From Planctomycetaceae bacterium (GTDB taxonomy: Bacteria; Planctomycetota; Phycisphaerae; Phycisphaerales; SM1A02), in the NCBI GenBank assembly GCA_947490615.1, contig CANLHK010000003.1, positions 62,001-126,000 on the forward strand: a stretch of 64,000 nucleotides of DNA, read 5' to 3'. Below, in pieces: positions 16,827-25,159 of the stretch (within the stretch, counting starts at the first letter, position 1; each line of letters starts with the position of its first letter). A program made the translations under genes and the position numbers. Below the pieces are notes generated by a model. That model made no database searches and had not been told where the DNA came from. It was given only the letters and a program-made list of their open reading frames with translations.

Positions 16827-17527
16827 GCAAAGAGCCATCGGTAAAGATCGGACTGCGCGTCCGCTGGGGGCGCGAGCTCTTTCTGTCCGTAACGAAGCGC
16901 CGCGCGCGCCGATTCGACATTGGAGCGTTTGACATCACTTCCGCACGGGAAGGACTGTGCAGCGAGTCGTTGACCTGCCCCAACGCGAAAGCGCGGATCG
17001 ATCGAACTAAGGATCGCAGATCGGATCGAAGTTGGTCCGGGTTCGCCGAGCTTCCAACGAAAGCACTGGAGAGCGATCGGTTGCGGTGGCGCAACCGACA
17101 CCGAGTCACGCAGCGCGAAGAAGAATCCATCCGCGAGGTACGCGTGCACCACGCGGCCTTCCTCGAGGATGCAGATCGCAGCGTCGCCTTCATGAAGAGG
17201 GATCACGATCGCTGCATCGCCGCTGACCTTGGCAATGCCGACGGCAAGCGGTTCGAGTGCGGAGGCCTCGGCGGTTGCAAACAGCAGCGGTGGTTGCGGC
17301 GCTGTGGGTTCCACGAATGCCTCGAGCCGCCAACCGTGGCTTGCATCCTCACGGACGAATCGCACCCGCTCAAAAACAACCGCGCCGCCCACTGGGGACG
17401 GCGCGGTCTGAAGTTCAAGCTCAAGCGCAGTGTCGCTCGCCATCACGATCCGCACCGGATTGGTCGCGGCAGGCGCGACCAACAGGGTGCTCGAGGTGAA
17501 GCACGCGGCGATCCACGCAGCGATCAT
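16763..17527 (-). CDS. Hypothetical secreted protein
   Basis: 254 residues with a signal peptide (MIAAWIAACFTSSTLLVAPA) and no family I recognise. The C-terminus is an Ala/Pro-rich tail (RGAAPLPAAAAP). The ATG at 17527 overlaps the stop of the upstream BI-1 gene by 4 bp (ATGA), which fixes the start and implies co-transcription. Its 3' end overlaps the convergent kinase gene by 64 bp. Confidence 0.65.
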   Translation of the reverse strand: MIAAWIAACFTSSTLLVAPAATNPVRIVMASDTALELELQTAPSPVGGAVVFERVRFVREDASHGWRLEAFVEPTAPQPPLLFATAEASALEPLAVGIAKVSGDAAIVIPLHEGDAAICILEEGRVVHAYLADGFFFALRDSVSVAPPQPIALQCFRWKLGEPGPTSIRSAILSSIDPRFRVGAGQRLAAQSFPCGSDVKRSNVESARAALRYGQKELAPPADAQSDLYRWLFAHLELSAPTRGAAPLPAAAAP

Positions 17528-18345
17528 TTGCGATCGCCAAACATCGCGGCCAATCGGAACGCGAGTTTGAGTGCTTCGAGGTAGACCCACGCCAGCGTCA
17601 CGATGAGGCCAAACGCGAGCATCCACTCCATGGCTTTGGGTGCACCCGCAGCGACGGCTTCATCGATCTGCGCGAGATCGACGAGCAGCCAGAGCGACGC
17701 GAGAATCAGAATGCCAGCGTTGATCGCCAGTCCAATCCATGCGGCGCTACCGCCACCAAACGCACCCGAGAGACTCAGCCACGGCAGCGACACGCCAAAC
17801 ATGCTGACGATGAACGCGGCAAACATCGCGATGCCAAGTCCAACCGTCATCACCATGAGGACCGACTGGAAGCGCGGTCCCGCGCGGATGATGTTGAAGC
17901 TGTGCAGCGCAAGCATCGCCGTCATCAAGCTTCCCGTGATGATGAACGCCTGCAACGCGAGTCCGCCAGGAACGGCGACGCCACGCGCAGCAAGGATGTT
18001 CTCAAGCATCAGGCTGAGGCAGCCAAGAAAGAGGCCTTGCGAGATGGAGTAGACGGGCGCGCAGATGATCGCAGCGCTGGGCTTTGCCATCATCACGAAG
18101 AACAGAATCAGCGAGACCACCAAGGAGGCGATCATGCTGATCATGAACATCGGCGGATAGGTCGTCGCGATCGCGTAGCCCGCTGCGCCTGCGGCAACCG
18201 CAAGAATCGTGCAGAAGCCAGTCTTGGCAAGCACGCCTTGCACGGTGGCGGTGGCGGAGCCGCTGCGCACGGCATCGGGCGCGTTGAGGACGCGGCCCAG
18301 CGATTGGTCAGAGAGAACAGGATTCGAAGAGGTGAGGATCGACAT
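17524..18345 (-). CDS. Bax inhibitor-1 (BI-1/YccA) family membrane protein
   Basis: 273 residues with about seven hydrophobic segments and the family C-terminal block with acidic residues in membrane context (LILASLWLLVDLAQIDEAV, then WMLAFGLIVTLAWVYLEALK). Bacterial BI-1 proteins are proposed calcium-leak or stress channels, and some bind FtsH. The leaderless -10 TACACT lies 6 nt before the ATG. It is followed by the overlapping secreted protein gene. Confidence 0.88.
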   Translation of the reverse strand: MSILTSSNPVLSDQSLGRVLNAPDAVRSGSATATVQGVLAKTGFCTILAVAAGAAGYAIATTYPPMFMISMIASLVVSLILFFVMMAKPSAAIICAPVYSISQGLFLGCLSLMLENILAARGVAVPGGLALQAFIITGSLMTAMLALHSFNIIRAGPRFQSVLMVMTVGLGIAMFAAFIVSMFGVSLPWLSLSGAFGGGSAAWIGLAINAGILILASLWLLVDLAQIDEAVAAGAPKAMEWMLAFGLIVTLAWVYLEALKLAFRLAAMFGDRK

Positions 18346-18351
18346 GGTGAG

Positions 18352-18357
18352 AGTGTA
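18352..18357 (-). promoter_or_regulatory. Predicted -10 of the BI-1 gene (leaderless)
   Basis: TACACT with 6 nt to the ATG at 18345. Confidence 0.55.
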
Positions 18358-18417
18358 TCTCGGCAGAAGCCGTGGGAAGGGATGAGTGCGGCGGGAGCGG
18401 AGGACACTGCGTCCTTG

Positions 18418-19194
18418 TTACGGGGCGATCCCAAGCGTGCTCATGCATCCGCGCATCGCGCGCGAGCGGCGGACCACGGCTTCGACGAGTGCCGAGAGAT
18501 CGCGCCGTCGAATCGTCTCGATGAGCGTCCCCGCAGTCGCAAGGCTTGCGGCCAAACTGTCGGCGGCGGTGCGAAGGCGTTGCTCGTGATCGGCGCCTGC
18601 CGAGAGATCATCCCAGCCTTGCAAGACGGCCATCGAGTCTTCCGCAAGCGCGAGCGATTTGGCAAGTTTCTCGTCGGTGGGTTTGCCTGCGTAGCCGAGC
18701 CGACCGAGTGCGAGTTTCACGCCCGCTTCTTCGAGGCGCAGCTCGTTGATCGCCGCCATCTTGCGTCGCGAGTGTTCGGCGCCAGGAGGCAATTCGCAGT
18801 TCTTGTCGGACAACCGCGAAGCCCACTCGGGTGGCTCAGGAGCCGCCGCGTCGATCCCAAACTCGCGCAGCGTTGATTCGGTGCGGGTCTTGGTTCGCTC
18901 GAGCACAGCGGCCACACCCGCAAGCCGACCGCAACGCGCAAGCTGCTCATCAAGTCGCGCACGCAACTTCGAGCCATTGGTGGTGGCGACGGCGAGACAG
19001 TGCGCGCAGAGCTCGCCCTCAATCGACTTCACGCACCGCGTGCAATAGTTCCGCCACGACGGCGCGGCGCACCTGCAAAAAGCCCCCGAACCGCGCGGTC
19101 GCTCAGCACCGCAACCCTCGCAACGCTCAGAGACTCGCGCAGCAAGGATGGCGCGGCCGGAGGTGGGGGAGGGGGGTGCGGGCGTGGGCTGCAT
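18418..19194 (-). CDS. Hypothetical protein with N-terminal zinc-ribbon cysteines
   Basis: 258 residues. Residues 25-66 carry four Cys pairs (CEGCG, CRC, CTRC and CAHC), a likely double zinc ribbon. The rest is helical and rich in Leu, Ala, Arg and Glu (ELRLEEAGVKLALGRLGY, LAEDSMAVLQGWDDLSAG), suggesting coiled coil. There is no signal peptide, so it is probably cytoplasmic. A TACGAT at 19220-19225 could serve as a -10 with a leader of about 19 nt. Function unknown. Confidence 0.65.
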   Translation of the reverse strand: MQPTPAPPSPTSGRAILAARVSERCEGCGAERPRGSGAFCRCAAPSWRNYCTRCVKSIEGELCAHCLAVATTNGSKLRARLDEQLARCGRLAGVAAVLERTKTRTESTLREFGIDAAAPEPPEWASRLSDKNCELPPGAEHSRRKMAAINELRLEEAGVKLALGRLGYAGKPTDEKLAKSLALAEDSMAVLQGWDDLSAGADHEQRLRTAADSLAASLATAGTLIETIRRRDLSALVEAVVRRSRAMRGCMSTLGIAP

Positions 19195-19338
19195 GGTTCG
19201 TGACGCAACGGTGAAGGCGATCGTATCGGGATTCGCGGCGACTCCTGCGATTGCATCACTCTCCCCGCGATGGCGAATGACGGTTCTTCATCGTGCGCGA
19301 CATGTCACGCACGCACCCATCCTTCCCACCCCATCCCC

Positions 19339-21351
19339 TCACCTCGGTTTCCCAAACGCGCGCTCGGCCAAGCTTCCTGAGGGCTTGCCTGTGAGTTGCG
19401 CGTGCTTCAGGAGGTACTTCATCGAGGCGATCATCACGGTCGCGTGCGACCAGGTCAGTGGGCTCACCGAGATGGGCGCGCCGGTGTAGGGATCGAATTG
19501 TTCCGCGAGCACGCCCGAGGGAAAGGCGCGGTCGGTGGTCCAGTGCAGATACGGAAGCGCGAGCTCGAGTTCTTCGATGGTCTCGGCGCGCTCGATGAGC
19601 CACTGGCCAACCCAGAGCGTGCAGATCACCCAGGGATTTCCTGGGACATCCGCGAGGTTCGAGTGCTCAATGCGGTGGTAGTAGTCGTTCTCGTAACGGG
19701 CGATGCCGCCGATGTGCGTCTTGACCCAGAGTCGGTCGCGCACTTGTTCCATCATGGAGACGACCTTCGGATCGCTCGCGCTCATCGCGCCGAACGCGAA
19801 GAGACTGAACGCGCTCGAATCGATGGTCATGTCAAGGCGATAGGTTCCGTCGGGCAGCGGCGTGGCCATGCGCGCGAAGCGATTGCGATCAGGCTCCCAC
19901 ATGTGTCGCAGCATCGCGCCGCGCATGCGTTCGGCGCCTTCGTTGTATTCCGCAGCGCGATCAAACGCACCCATGTCCTGGGCAAAACTCGCGGCGGCCT
20001 TCAATGCGCCGATCGTCGAGGCGACGGTGAAGAGATGCACACCGCGACGCTCTTCCCAGAGATCCCACGATGGTTGCGGCAGTCCGTTGTGATCGCGGTA
20101 ACGCAAGAGCCAGTTGGCTGGCTCGACGACCAAAGTGTTGTAAGTCGTCTTGATGAACTCGACATCGCGGAAGACTTGGAAGTGCCTTCGCAGTGCCCAA
20201 ATCACCAGCGCGGTTTCGTCTTGCTGGATCGGAAGAACGCGTTGACCATCGAGCACTGAGGGATGCCAACTGGAGGCCAGCGTGCCTGAGGGGTTGTACT
20301 TGTGCAGGAAATAGCCATCTTTGGTGATGACCTTCTCGCAGAAGCGGAAGAAGTTTCGCGAGAGTTCGCCGTGGCCCGCGAGGACCAACGCGTGCGAAAC
20401 CAGCGCGCCATCGCGCGGCCACATGTAGGAGTAGGTGTCTCCGGCAAAGTGGGTGATGTCGTAATCGTTGGCGGCGATGATCGCGCCGTTGTTGTCGATC
20501 TGCGTGCGCGTGATGAGCTGGCTGCGCACGAACATGTCGCGCAGTCGCTCGGGCAGCGGCGAGAGATCGAGCGGCTCCTTGAGCGCCCACAGTCGCCAGT
20601 AGGCTTCGGTGCGATCCATCATGCGCTGCGGAGTCTTGACGCGAACTTTCTCGTTGAGCGCGAGCACGGCATCGTGGGTGCGCGCTGCCGCAAGCCAGCA
20701 ATGAATCGAGCCTGATCCCCACGCCGAGAGCGCGACCGCGAAGCCCACGGTCGAGTCCACTGATCCTTGCGCAATGGCGTGGCGAGAAAGCAATCCATCT
20801 TCTGCGTCGCGCCAAGTTCCTTCGGCGTCACCGATGCGCTTGGCGCCCGTGGCCCAGTAGTCCACGCCGAAGCGGCCCGACGAGCAGCCGTTGATCAGGA
20901 AGTAGACATTGTCCTTGTAGTGCACGAGCCCGTTGGACTGCGGGTCGAACATCACGGTGTCACCGACGGGCGACTCGTTCACGCTGATGTCGTGATGGAA
21001 GAAGATCCGCACATCGCGCGGCTTGCCGATGATGTCGGTGACGGCCACGCGGCGGAAGTAGACGGGGCTCCAATAGTCGACGGCGTCGTTACAGACGAGC
21101 TCGATGCCGAGGCGTTCATGACGCAACCGCACTTCGGTCACCAGTGTGTCGGGCTTGTAGCGCAGGTCGCGCGTCCAACCAGGCGAGTCGATCCACGCAA
21201 AGTGCCCATCGGCCCAGACGCCGAAGCGCTGCATGTGTCCGCCCGTGTGGTTGGGCTGACCGACATGAGGCCAGTAGATGTCGCGCAGTCGGTACTGGTC
21301 GTCAAACGCGACGAGCATCTCGCCATTGCCGACGGGGATATTGCGGGGCAT
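19339..21351 (-). CDS. Glycoside hydrolase family 15 protein (glucoamylase/trehalase-like)
   Basis: Predicted cytoplasmic enzyme of 670 residues acting on alpha-glucosidic bonds. The N-terminal beta domain has the usual start (NIPVGNGEMLVAFDDQYRLR, IYWPHVGQPNH). The alpha/alpha barrel has the GH15 hallmarks: THFAGDTYSYMWPRDGALV; the general-acid Glu in PSWDLWEERRGVH; and the general-base Glu in SGVLAEQFDPYTGAPISVSP, followed by LTWSHA. There is no signal peptide, so an intracellular glycogen, maltooligosaccharide or trehalose substrate is likely. Specificity cannot be told from sequence alone. Confidence 0.92.
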   Translation of the reverse strand: MPRNIPVGNGEMLVAFDDQYRLRDIYWPHVGQPNHTGGHMQRFGVWADGHFAWIDSPGWTRDLRYKPDTLVTEVRLRHERLGIELVCNDAVDYWSPVYFRRVAVTDIIGKPRDVRIFFHHDISVNESPVGDTVMFDPQSNGLVHYKDNVYFLINGCSSGRFGVDYWATGAKRIGDAEGTWRDAEDGLLSRHAIAQGSVDSTVGFAVALSAWGSGSIHCWLAAARTHDAVLALNEKVRVKTPQRMMDRTEAYWRLWALKEPLDLSPLPERLRDMFVRSQLITRTQIDNNGAIIAANDYDITHFAGDTYSYMWPRDGALVSHALVLAGHGELSRNFFRFCEKVITKDGYFLHKYNPSGTLASSWHPSVLDGQRVLPIQQDETALVIWALRRHFQVFRDVEFIKTTYNTLVVEPANWLLRYRDHNGLPQPSWDLWEERRGVHLFTVASTIGALKAAASFAQDMGAFDRAAEYNEGAERMRGAMLRHMWEPDRNRFARMATPLPDGTYRLDMTIDSSAFSLFAFGAMSASDPKVVSMMEQVRDRLWVKTHIGGIARYENDYYHRIEHSNLADVPGNPWVICTLWVGQWLIERAETIEELELALPYLHWTTDRAFPSGVLAEQFDPYTGAPISVSPLTWSHATVMIASMKYLLKHAQLTGKPSGSLAERAFGKPR

Positions 21352-21542
21352 GCGCGGGGCTCGTCTCTCGGGGCTTGATGGGAACGGGGGGCGAAGCGAA
21401 GGGAACGGCAGACTGGCAGGGAACGCAGGGACTTCTCACATCGGCGGATCGTGCACGATTGCTCGACCATATCCCACCATGCTGTCGTTGAGTTCAAGGG
21501 AGATTGCGCTTCGCAGAGCCGAGCAGCGGTGGGCCGTCGCGC

Positions 21543-21821
21543 TCAGGCCGAGGGCGACTCGCCCATCGCCACGACGCGATCCTTGAGGGCGCCAACCTGG
21601 GTCAGGCGAACGCCGAAGTTCTCGCCAACCTTGACGGCGCGTCCTGCGCCGATTCGGGTGTTGTTCACCAGCACATCGAGGTCTTCCGAAATCTGCTTGG
21701 GGAGCTCGATGATCGACCCGTGAGTCAGCGCGGTGACCTCGGCCAAAGGCATCCTGCGTTCCGCGATCTGCACGATCAGCGGAACCTCCAACCGAAGGAT
21801 GCGCGAGAGGTCATTGGCCAT
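21543..21821 (-). CDS. FliN/SpoA-domain protein
   Basis: 92 residues, almost entirely one SpoA (FliM/FliN C-terminal) domain: ILRLEVPLIVQIAERRMPLA, THGSIIELPK and LVNNTRIGAGRAVKVGENFG, then VRLTQV. FliN forms the C-ring of the flagellar switch; YscQ and SpaO parts of type III systems share the fold. No other flagellar gene is in the window, so its partner complex is not shown by context. Confidence 0.85.
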   Translation of the reverse strand: MANDLSRILRLEVPLIVQIAERRMPLAEVTALTHGSIIELPKQISEDLDVLVNNTRIGAGRAVKVGENFGVRLTQVGALKDRVVAMGESPSA

Positions 21822-22009
21822 GTTGGTCTATCGGCGTTGTGCGGCGCGCTGCTTTGGCATCCCTGGAAAACCCCGCGATTCGCAGCGAATCTCTCGGGAG
21901 TGCTTGGCCAAGGTCGGCGGGATTCGAAGGAGAACCCGCAGGCAGCGCGCAGTTCTCTCGCAGCGTGGCGAATTCGGCCGTGAATCCACATCCCGTGCGG
22001 CGCAGCTCG

Positions 22010-23266
22010 TCAGCTGTAGCGACGGAAGACCAGGCTCACATTGTGTCCGCCGAACCCGAAGGTGTTATTCAGCGCGACATCGACCTTGGCCTCTTGCGGC
22101 ACATTGGGCACGAAATTCAGGTCGAACCCCTCGTCGGGGCAGTCGAGGTTGATGGTTGGGGCGAGGACGCCCTCATAGAGCGCCATGAGGGTGGGGATCG
22201 TCTCAATCCCTCCCGCGGCGCCGAGCGCATGGCCCGTCATCGACTTCGTGGAACTCATGGCCAGCTTGTGGGCGTGTGCGCCAAAGAGGCGCTTCACGGC
22301 CGCGATCTCGGCCTTGTCGCCAAGAGGCGTCGAAGTGCCATGGGCATTGATGTAGCCGACATCGGTGGCGTTGACCTCGGCGTCCTTGAGCGCAACTTCC
22401 ATCGCCTTGAACGCGCCGGAACCTTGTTCATCGGGCGCAGCGATGTGGTAGGCGTCACCTGTGGCGCCGTAGCCGATGAGCTCTCCGTAGATGCGGGCGC
22501 CGCGCTTGCGGGCGTGTTCGAGTTCTTCAAGCACGACGACGGCAGAGCCTTCCGCGAGGACGAAGCCGTCGCGGTCCTTGTCGAATGGCCGCGAGGCTTT
22601 GGTTGGATCGTTGTTGCGCGTCGAGAGTGCTTTCATCGAGGCAAAGGCGGAAAGCGTGAGCGGCGTGATCGCAGCTTCAGCACCGCCAGCGACCATCACA
22701 TCGCACTCGCCGCGCTGGATGATCTGCATCGCGATACCCATGGCGTGTCCACTTGAGGCGCACGCAGAGGCAACGGCCGTGCTCGGTCCGCGCAAGTTGA
22801 ACTGGATCGAGACATTGCCTGCGCCCGCGTTGACCATGAGTCGTGGCACGACAAAGGGGCTGACGCGGCGCGGTCCAGTTTGGAGGAGCTTGGTGTGGCC
22901 ATCCTCCATGGTGAGAACGCCGCCGATCCCCGACCCGATGATGGTGCCGTGTCGGTAGGGGTCGCCTGCAGTCTTGAGGTCGTAACCACAATCGGCGACC
23001 GCTTCATGCGCGGCGACCATGGCAAAGAGCGCGACGCGATCGATGCGCTTCTGCTCGCGGCCATCGACGACATGCGATGGATCGAAGTCGTGGATCTCTC
23101 CTGCAAAGCGCACAGTCCAGTCTTCGTTCTGCGGAAAACTCGTCAGCGGCGAGACGCCCGACTTTCCCGCCTTCATCGCAGCCCAAGTCGCGGCGGCGGA
23201 GTTTCCGAGATTGGACACGCAGCCGATCCCCGTGACGACGACTCGGCGGAAGGTGACGGTCTTCAT
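22010..23266 (-). CDS. fabF: Beta-ketoacyl-ACP synthase II
   Basis: Elongating condensing enzyme of type II fatty-acid synthesis, 418 residues. The KAS motifs are in order: start VVVTGIGCVSNLG; the nucleophilic Cys in ASACASSGHAMG; the first His in NAHGTSTPLGDKAE; the catalytic Lys in STKSMTGHALGAAGG, which also carries the second His; and the GFGGHN loop at the C-terminus. It is the last gene of the fab cluster and lies 70 bp after the second ACP gene. Confidence 0.97.
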   Translation of the reverse strand: MKTVTFRRVVVTGIGCVSNLGNSAAATWAAMKAGKSGVSPLTSFPQNEDWTVRFAGEIHDFDPSHVVDGREQKRIDRVALFAMVAAHEAVADCGYDLKTAGDPYRHGTIIGSGIGGVLTMEDGHTKLLQTGPRRVSPFVVPRLMVNAGAGNVSIQFNLRGPSTAVASACASSGHAMGIAMQIIQRGECDVMVAGGAEAAITPLTLSAFASMKALSTRNNDPTKASRPFDKDRDGFVLAEGSAVVVLEELEHARKRGARIYGELIGYGATGDAYHIAAPDEQGSGAFKAMEVALKDAEVNATDVGYINAHGTSTPLGDKAEIAAVKRLFGAHAHKLAMSSTKSMTGHALGAAGGIETIPTLMALYEGVLAPTINLDCPDEGFDLNFVPNVPQEAKVDVALNNTFGFGGHNVSLVFRRYS

Positions 23267-23336
23267 GGTCGAATCCTGAACGCCTCGGTACCCCTCGAGG
23301 CGCCCGATGCTGACGGCGCCTGGTGAGAGCGGGGTC

Positions 23337-23591
23337 TCATGAGTTCTTGAGTGTGCGCTGGACGAAATCGATCGCGTCCGCGACCGTCTTCAATTTGGTC
23401 GCGGCTTCGTCGGTGATGGAGATCTCGAAGAGGTCTTCGAACTCCATCATGAGCTCGGCCTTGTCGAGGCTGTCGCAGATCGAATCAAAATCGCTGGCGC
23501 GCGTGATCTCCGTCTTGGCAACGCCAAGTTGGTCGGCGATGGCCTCTAGGACCTTCGCTTCGATCTCGGATTCAGGCAGCGGTTCGGACAT
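23337..23591 (-). CDS. Second acyl carrier protein
   Basis: 84 residues. It has the phosphopantetheine site CDSLDKAELMMEFEDLF, where Ser is the attachment residue, and the ACP helix pattern. Compared with its neighbour ACP it has a Cys before DSLD, Lys-Ala in place of Ile-Val after it, and a C-terminus FVQRTLKNS. It is a paralogue rather than a copy. It may serve a separate acyl chain or share the FabF step. The ATG at 23591 gives normal ACP length; ATGs at 23618 and 23684 would add unconserved residues. Confidence 0.85.
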   Translation of the reverse strand: MSEPLPESEIEAKVLEAIADQLGVAKTEITRASDFDSICDSLDKAELMMEFEDLFEISITDEAATKLKTVADAIDFVQRTLKNS

Positions 23592-23797
23592 TGGTTCGGT
23601 GTGCCTCGCGACGGTCATTGGATCACCCAACACGGCTTTGCGATTGCGCTGGACCGATGCTTCGGTTTCGCGCGAGAGACCCACGAATCAAGCTGGGAAC
23701 TGCCCCAGACTCGACGCGCCGCGGAACCAAAGAAAGCCAGTTCGGGGGGCGGCAGCGCGTCTTCCAACGCGATCCGAGCCCGAGCAGTGGCCGGGGT

Positions 23798-24052
23798 TCA
23801 GCCTTGCGCGCGGTTGGCCTTGATGAAGTCGATCGCCTGTCCGACCGTGTGGATCTTCTCCGCCTGGTCGTCAGGAATCTTGGTGCCGAACTGCGCCTCG
23901 AACTCCATGAGCAGCTCGACGATGTCGAGGCTGTCCGCGTTGAGGTCGTTGGTGAAGCTCGTCTCCCTGGTGATCGACTCGGGCTCGTTGTCCGTGTGCT
24001 GCGCGACAATCTCAATAACCTTCTTTTCGATCTCGGTGTCGGTCACGGGCAT
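23798..24052 (-). CDS. acpP: Acyl carrier protein
   Basis: 84 residues carrying the growing acyl chain of fatty-acid synthesis. The canonical site LNADSLDIVELLMEFEAQF is present. AAGGAG 4 nt before the ATG is a good Shine-Dalgarno, which fixes the start and rejects the long upstream extension. The gene seems to have its own promoter and a structured leader (see 24146 and 24119), fitting the high level of ACP that cells need. Confidence 0.97.
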   Translation of the reverse strand: MPVTDTEIEKKVIEIVAQHTDNEPESITRETSFTNDLNADSLDIVELLMEFEAQFGTKIPDDQAEKIHTVGQAIDFIKANRAQG

Positions 24053-24118
24053 GGCTCCTTCAATTCTCTCTGGGCTGCTCGGGCCTCCGAGGGGAGGCGC
24101 CGATAGGGTCGGTCGGTC

Positions 24119-24140
24119 GCCCGACAGGTTTGTGTCGGGC
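24119..24140 (-). promoter_or_regulatory. Hairpin at the predicted 5' end of the acpP mRNA
   Basis: An 8-bp perfect stem (GCCCGACA with TGTCGGGC) and 6-nt loop. Its first base is at the transcription start predicted from the -10 at 24146-24151. A terminal hairpin of this kind can protect mRNA from 5'-dependent decay. A second GC-rich hairpin follows at about 24090-24102. Confidence 0.6.
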
Positions 24141-24145
24141 GCGGG

Positions 24146-24151
24146 AATATA
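24146..24151 (-). promoter_or_regulatory. Predicted -10 of acpP
   Basis: TATATT on the minus strand, in the fabG-acpP gap and about 94 nt before the acpP ATG. It is the most AT-rich -10 candidate in the cluster. Confidence 0.5.
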
Positions 24152-24287
24152 GCGAAAACCACTTGGCCTTGGGCAGCACTGACGCAGGTCAGCGGTCGAG
24201 GCGGGGCGCGCGCGGAACTCTCGCGTCGTTGAAGCCGAGAATCGAACCACGCCTGCAGGAACTGCCGAGCCGCCGCGTCGTGCAGGC

Positions 24288-25022
24288 TTAGCCCGTCATG
24301 CCGCCGTCGACCACGATGGTCTGAGCGGTCAGGAAGCCCGCTTCGTCGCTTGAGAGGTAGGCGACAGCGGCCGCGATCTCCTCAGGCTTTCCGAAGCGTC
24401 GCACGGGGATGTTTGGAAGCACCGCGCTCTTGACGGTTTCTCCAAGGGCCTCGGTCATGTCAGTTTCGATGAAGCCAGGCGCCACCACATTGGCGGTGAT
24501 GCCTTTGGCTCCCATTTCCTTGGCGACGGTCTTGGTGAAGCCGACGAGCGCGGCCTTCGCGGCGGCGTAGTTGGCTTGCCCAGGATTTCCTGAGAGCCCC
24601 GAGACGCTGCCGAGGTTGATGATGCGCCCAAACTTGCCGCGCATCATCGGACGGATCGCTGCACGGCAGGCCACGAACACCGAGCGGAGGTTCACATTGA
24701 GCACCTCGTCCCACTGTTCATCGGTCATGCGCAGTAAGAGGGTGTCGCGGGTGATGCCTGCGTTGTTGACGAGGATGTCGAGCCGGCCGTGGGCTTCGGC
24801 AACAGCCTCGACGAGCGCTTGCACGGCAGCGCCATTGGCGATGTCACAAGGCTTGATCTCGCAAGACCCGCCCGAACTCTTGATCGCAGCGTCGACGGCC
24901 GCGAGGCCCTCGGCTGTGCGTGCGACAAGGACGACATGGCGTCCGTCTTTGGCAAGGCGTTCTGCGATGGCGCGGCCGATGCCGCGGCTGGCTCCAGTGA
25001 CGATGGCGACGCGCTTGACGAT
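24288..25022 (-). CDS. fabG: 3-oxoacyl-ACP reductase, apparent AUC start codon
   Basis: NADPH-dependent ketoreductase of fatty-acid synthesis. Residues 4-16 carry the Rossmann motif (KRVAIVTGASRGIG). The NNAG block follows, then the catalytic Ser in LGSVSGLSG and the Tyr and Lys in ANYAAAKAALVGF. The first in-frame ATG (24824) would remove the whole cofactor site. Upstream there is no ATG, GTG, TTG or CTG before an in-frame TAG. An ATC at 25022 gives 244 residues, the normal FabG length, and has GGGAGGA 6 nt upstream. I therefore take AUC as the initiator, unless the sequence has an error. Confidence 0.88.
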   Translation of the reverse strand: MVKRVAIVTGASRGIGRAIAERLAKDGRHVVLVARTAEGLAAVDAAIKSSGGSCEIKPCDIANGAAVQALVEAVAEAHGRLDILVNNAGITRDTLLLRMTDEQWDEVLNVNLRSVFVACRAAIRPMMRGKFGRIINLGSVSGLSGNPGQANYAAAKAALVGFTKTVAKEMGAKGITANVVAPGFIETDMTEALGETVKSAVLPNIPVRRFGKPEEIAAAVAYLSSDEAGFLTAQTIVVDGGMTG

Positions 25023-25159
25023 GACGGATCCTCCCTCGCCACGAGTGGGCGTAGGGCGGGGATCCTACTGCAAACGTGAGTCGAAGTACGACACGAGTGA
25101 AGAGCCGAGCAACGCGAAGTTCGCGCTCTTCACGCCGTCATGGCGTAGAGCCAACGAGC

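Noticed and set aside
23591-23684. Longer N-terminus for the second ACP (starts at 23618 or 23684)
   Set aside because: The extra residues are outside the ACP fold and give an abnormal length; no Shine-Dalgarno supports them.
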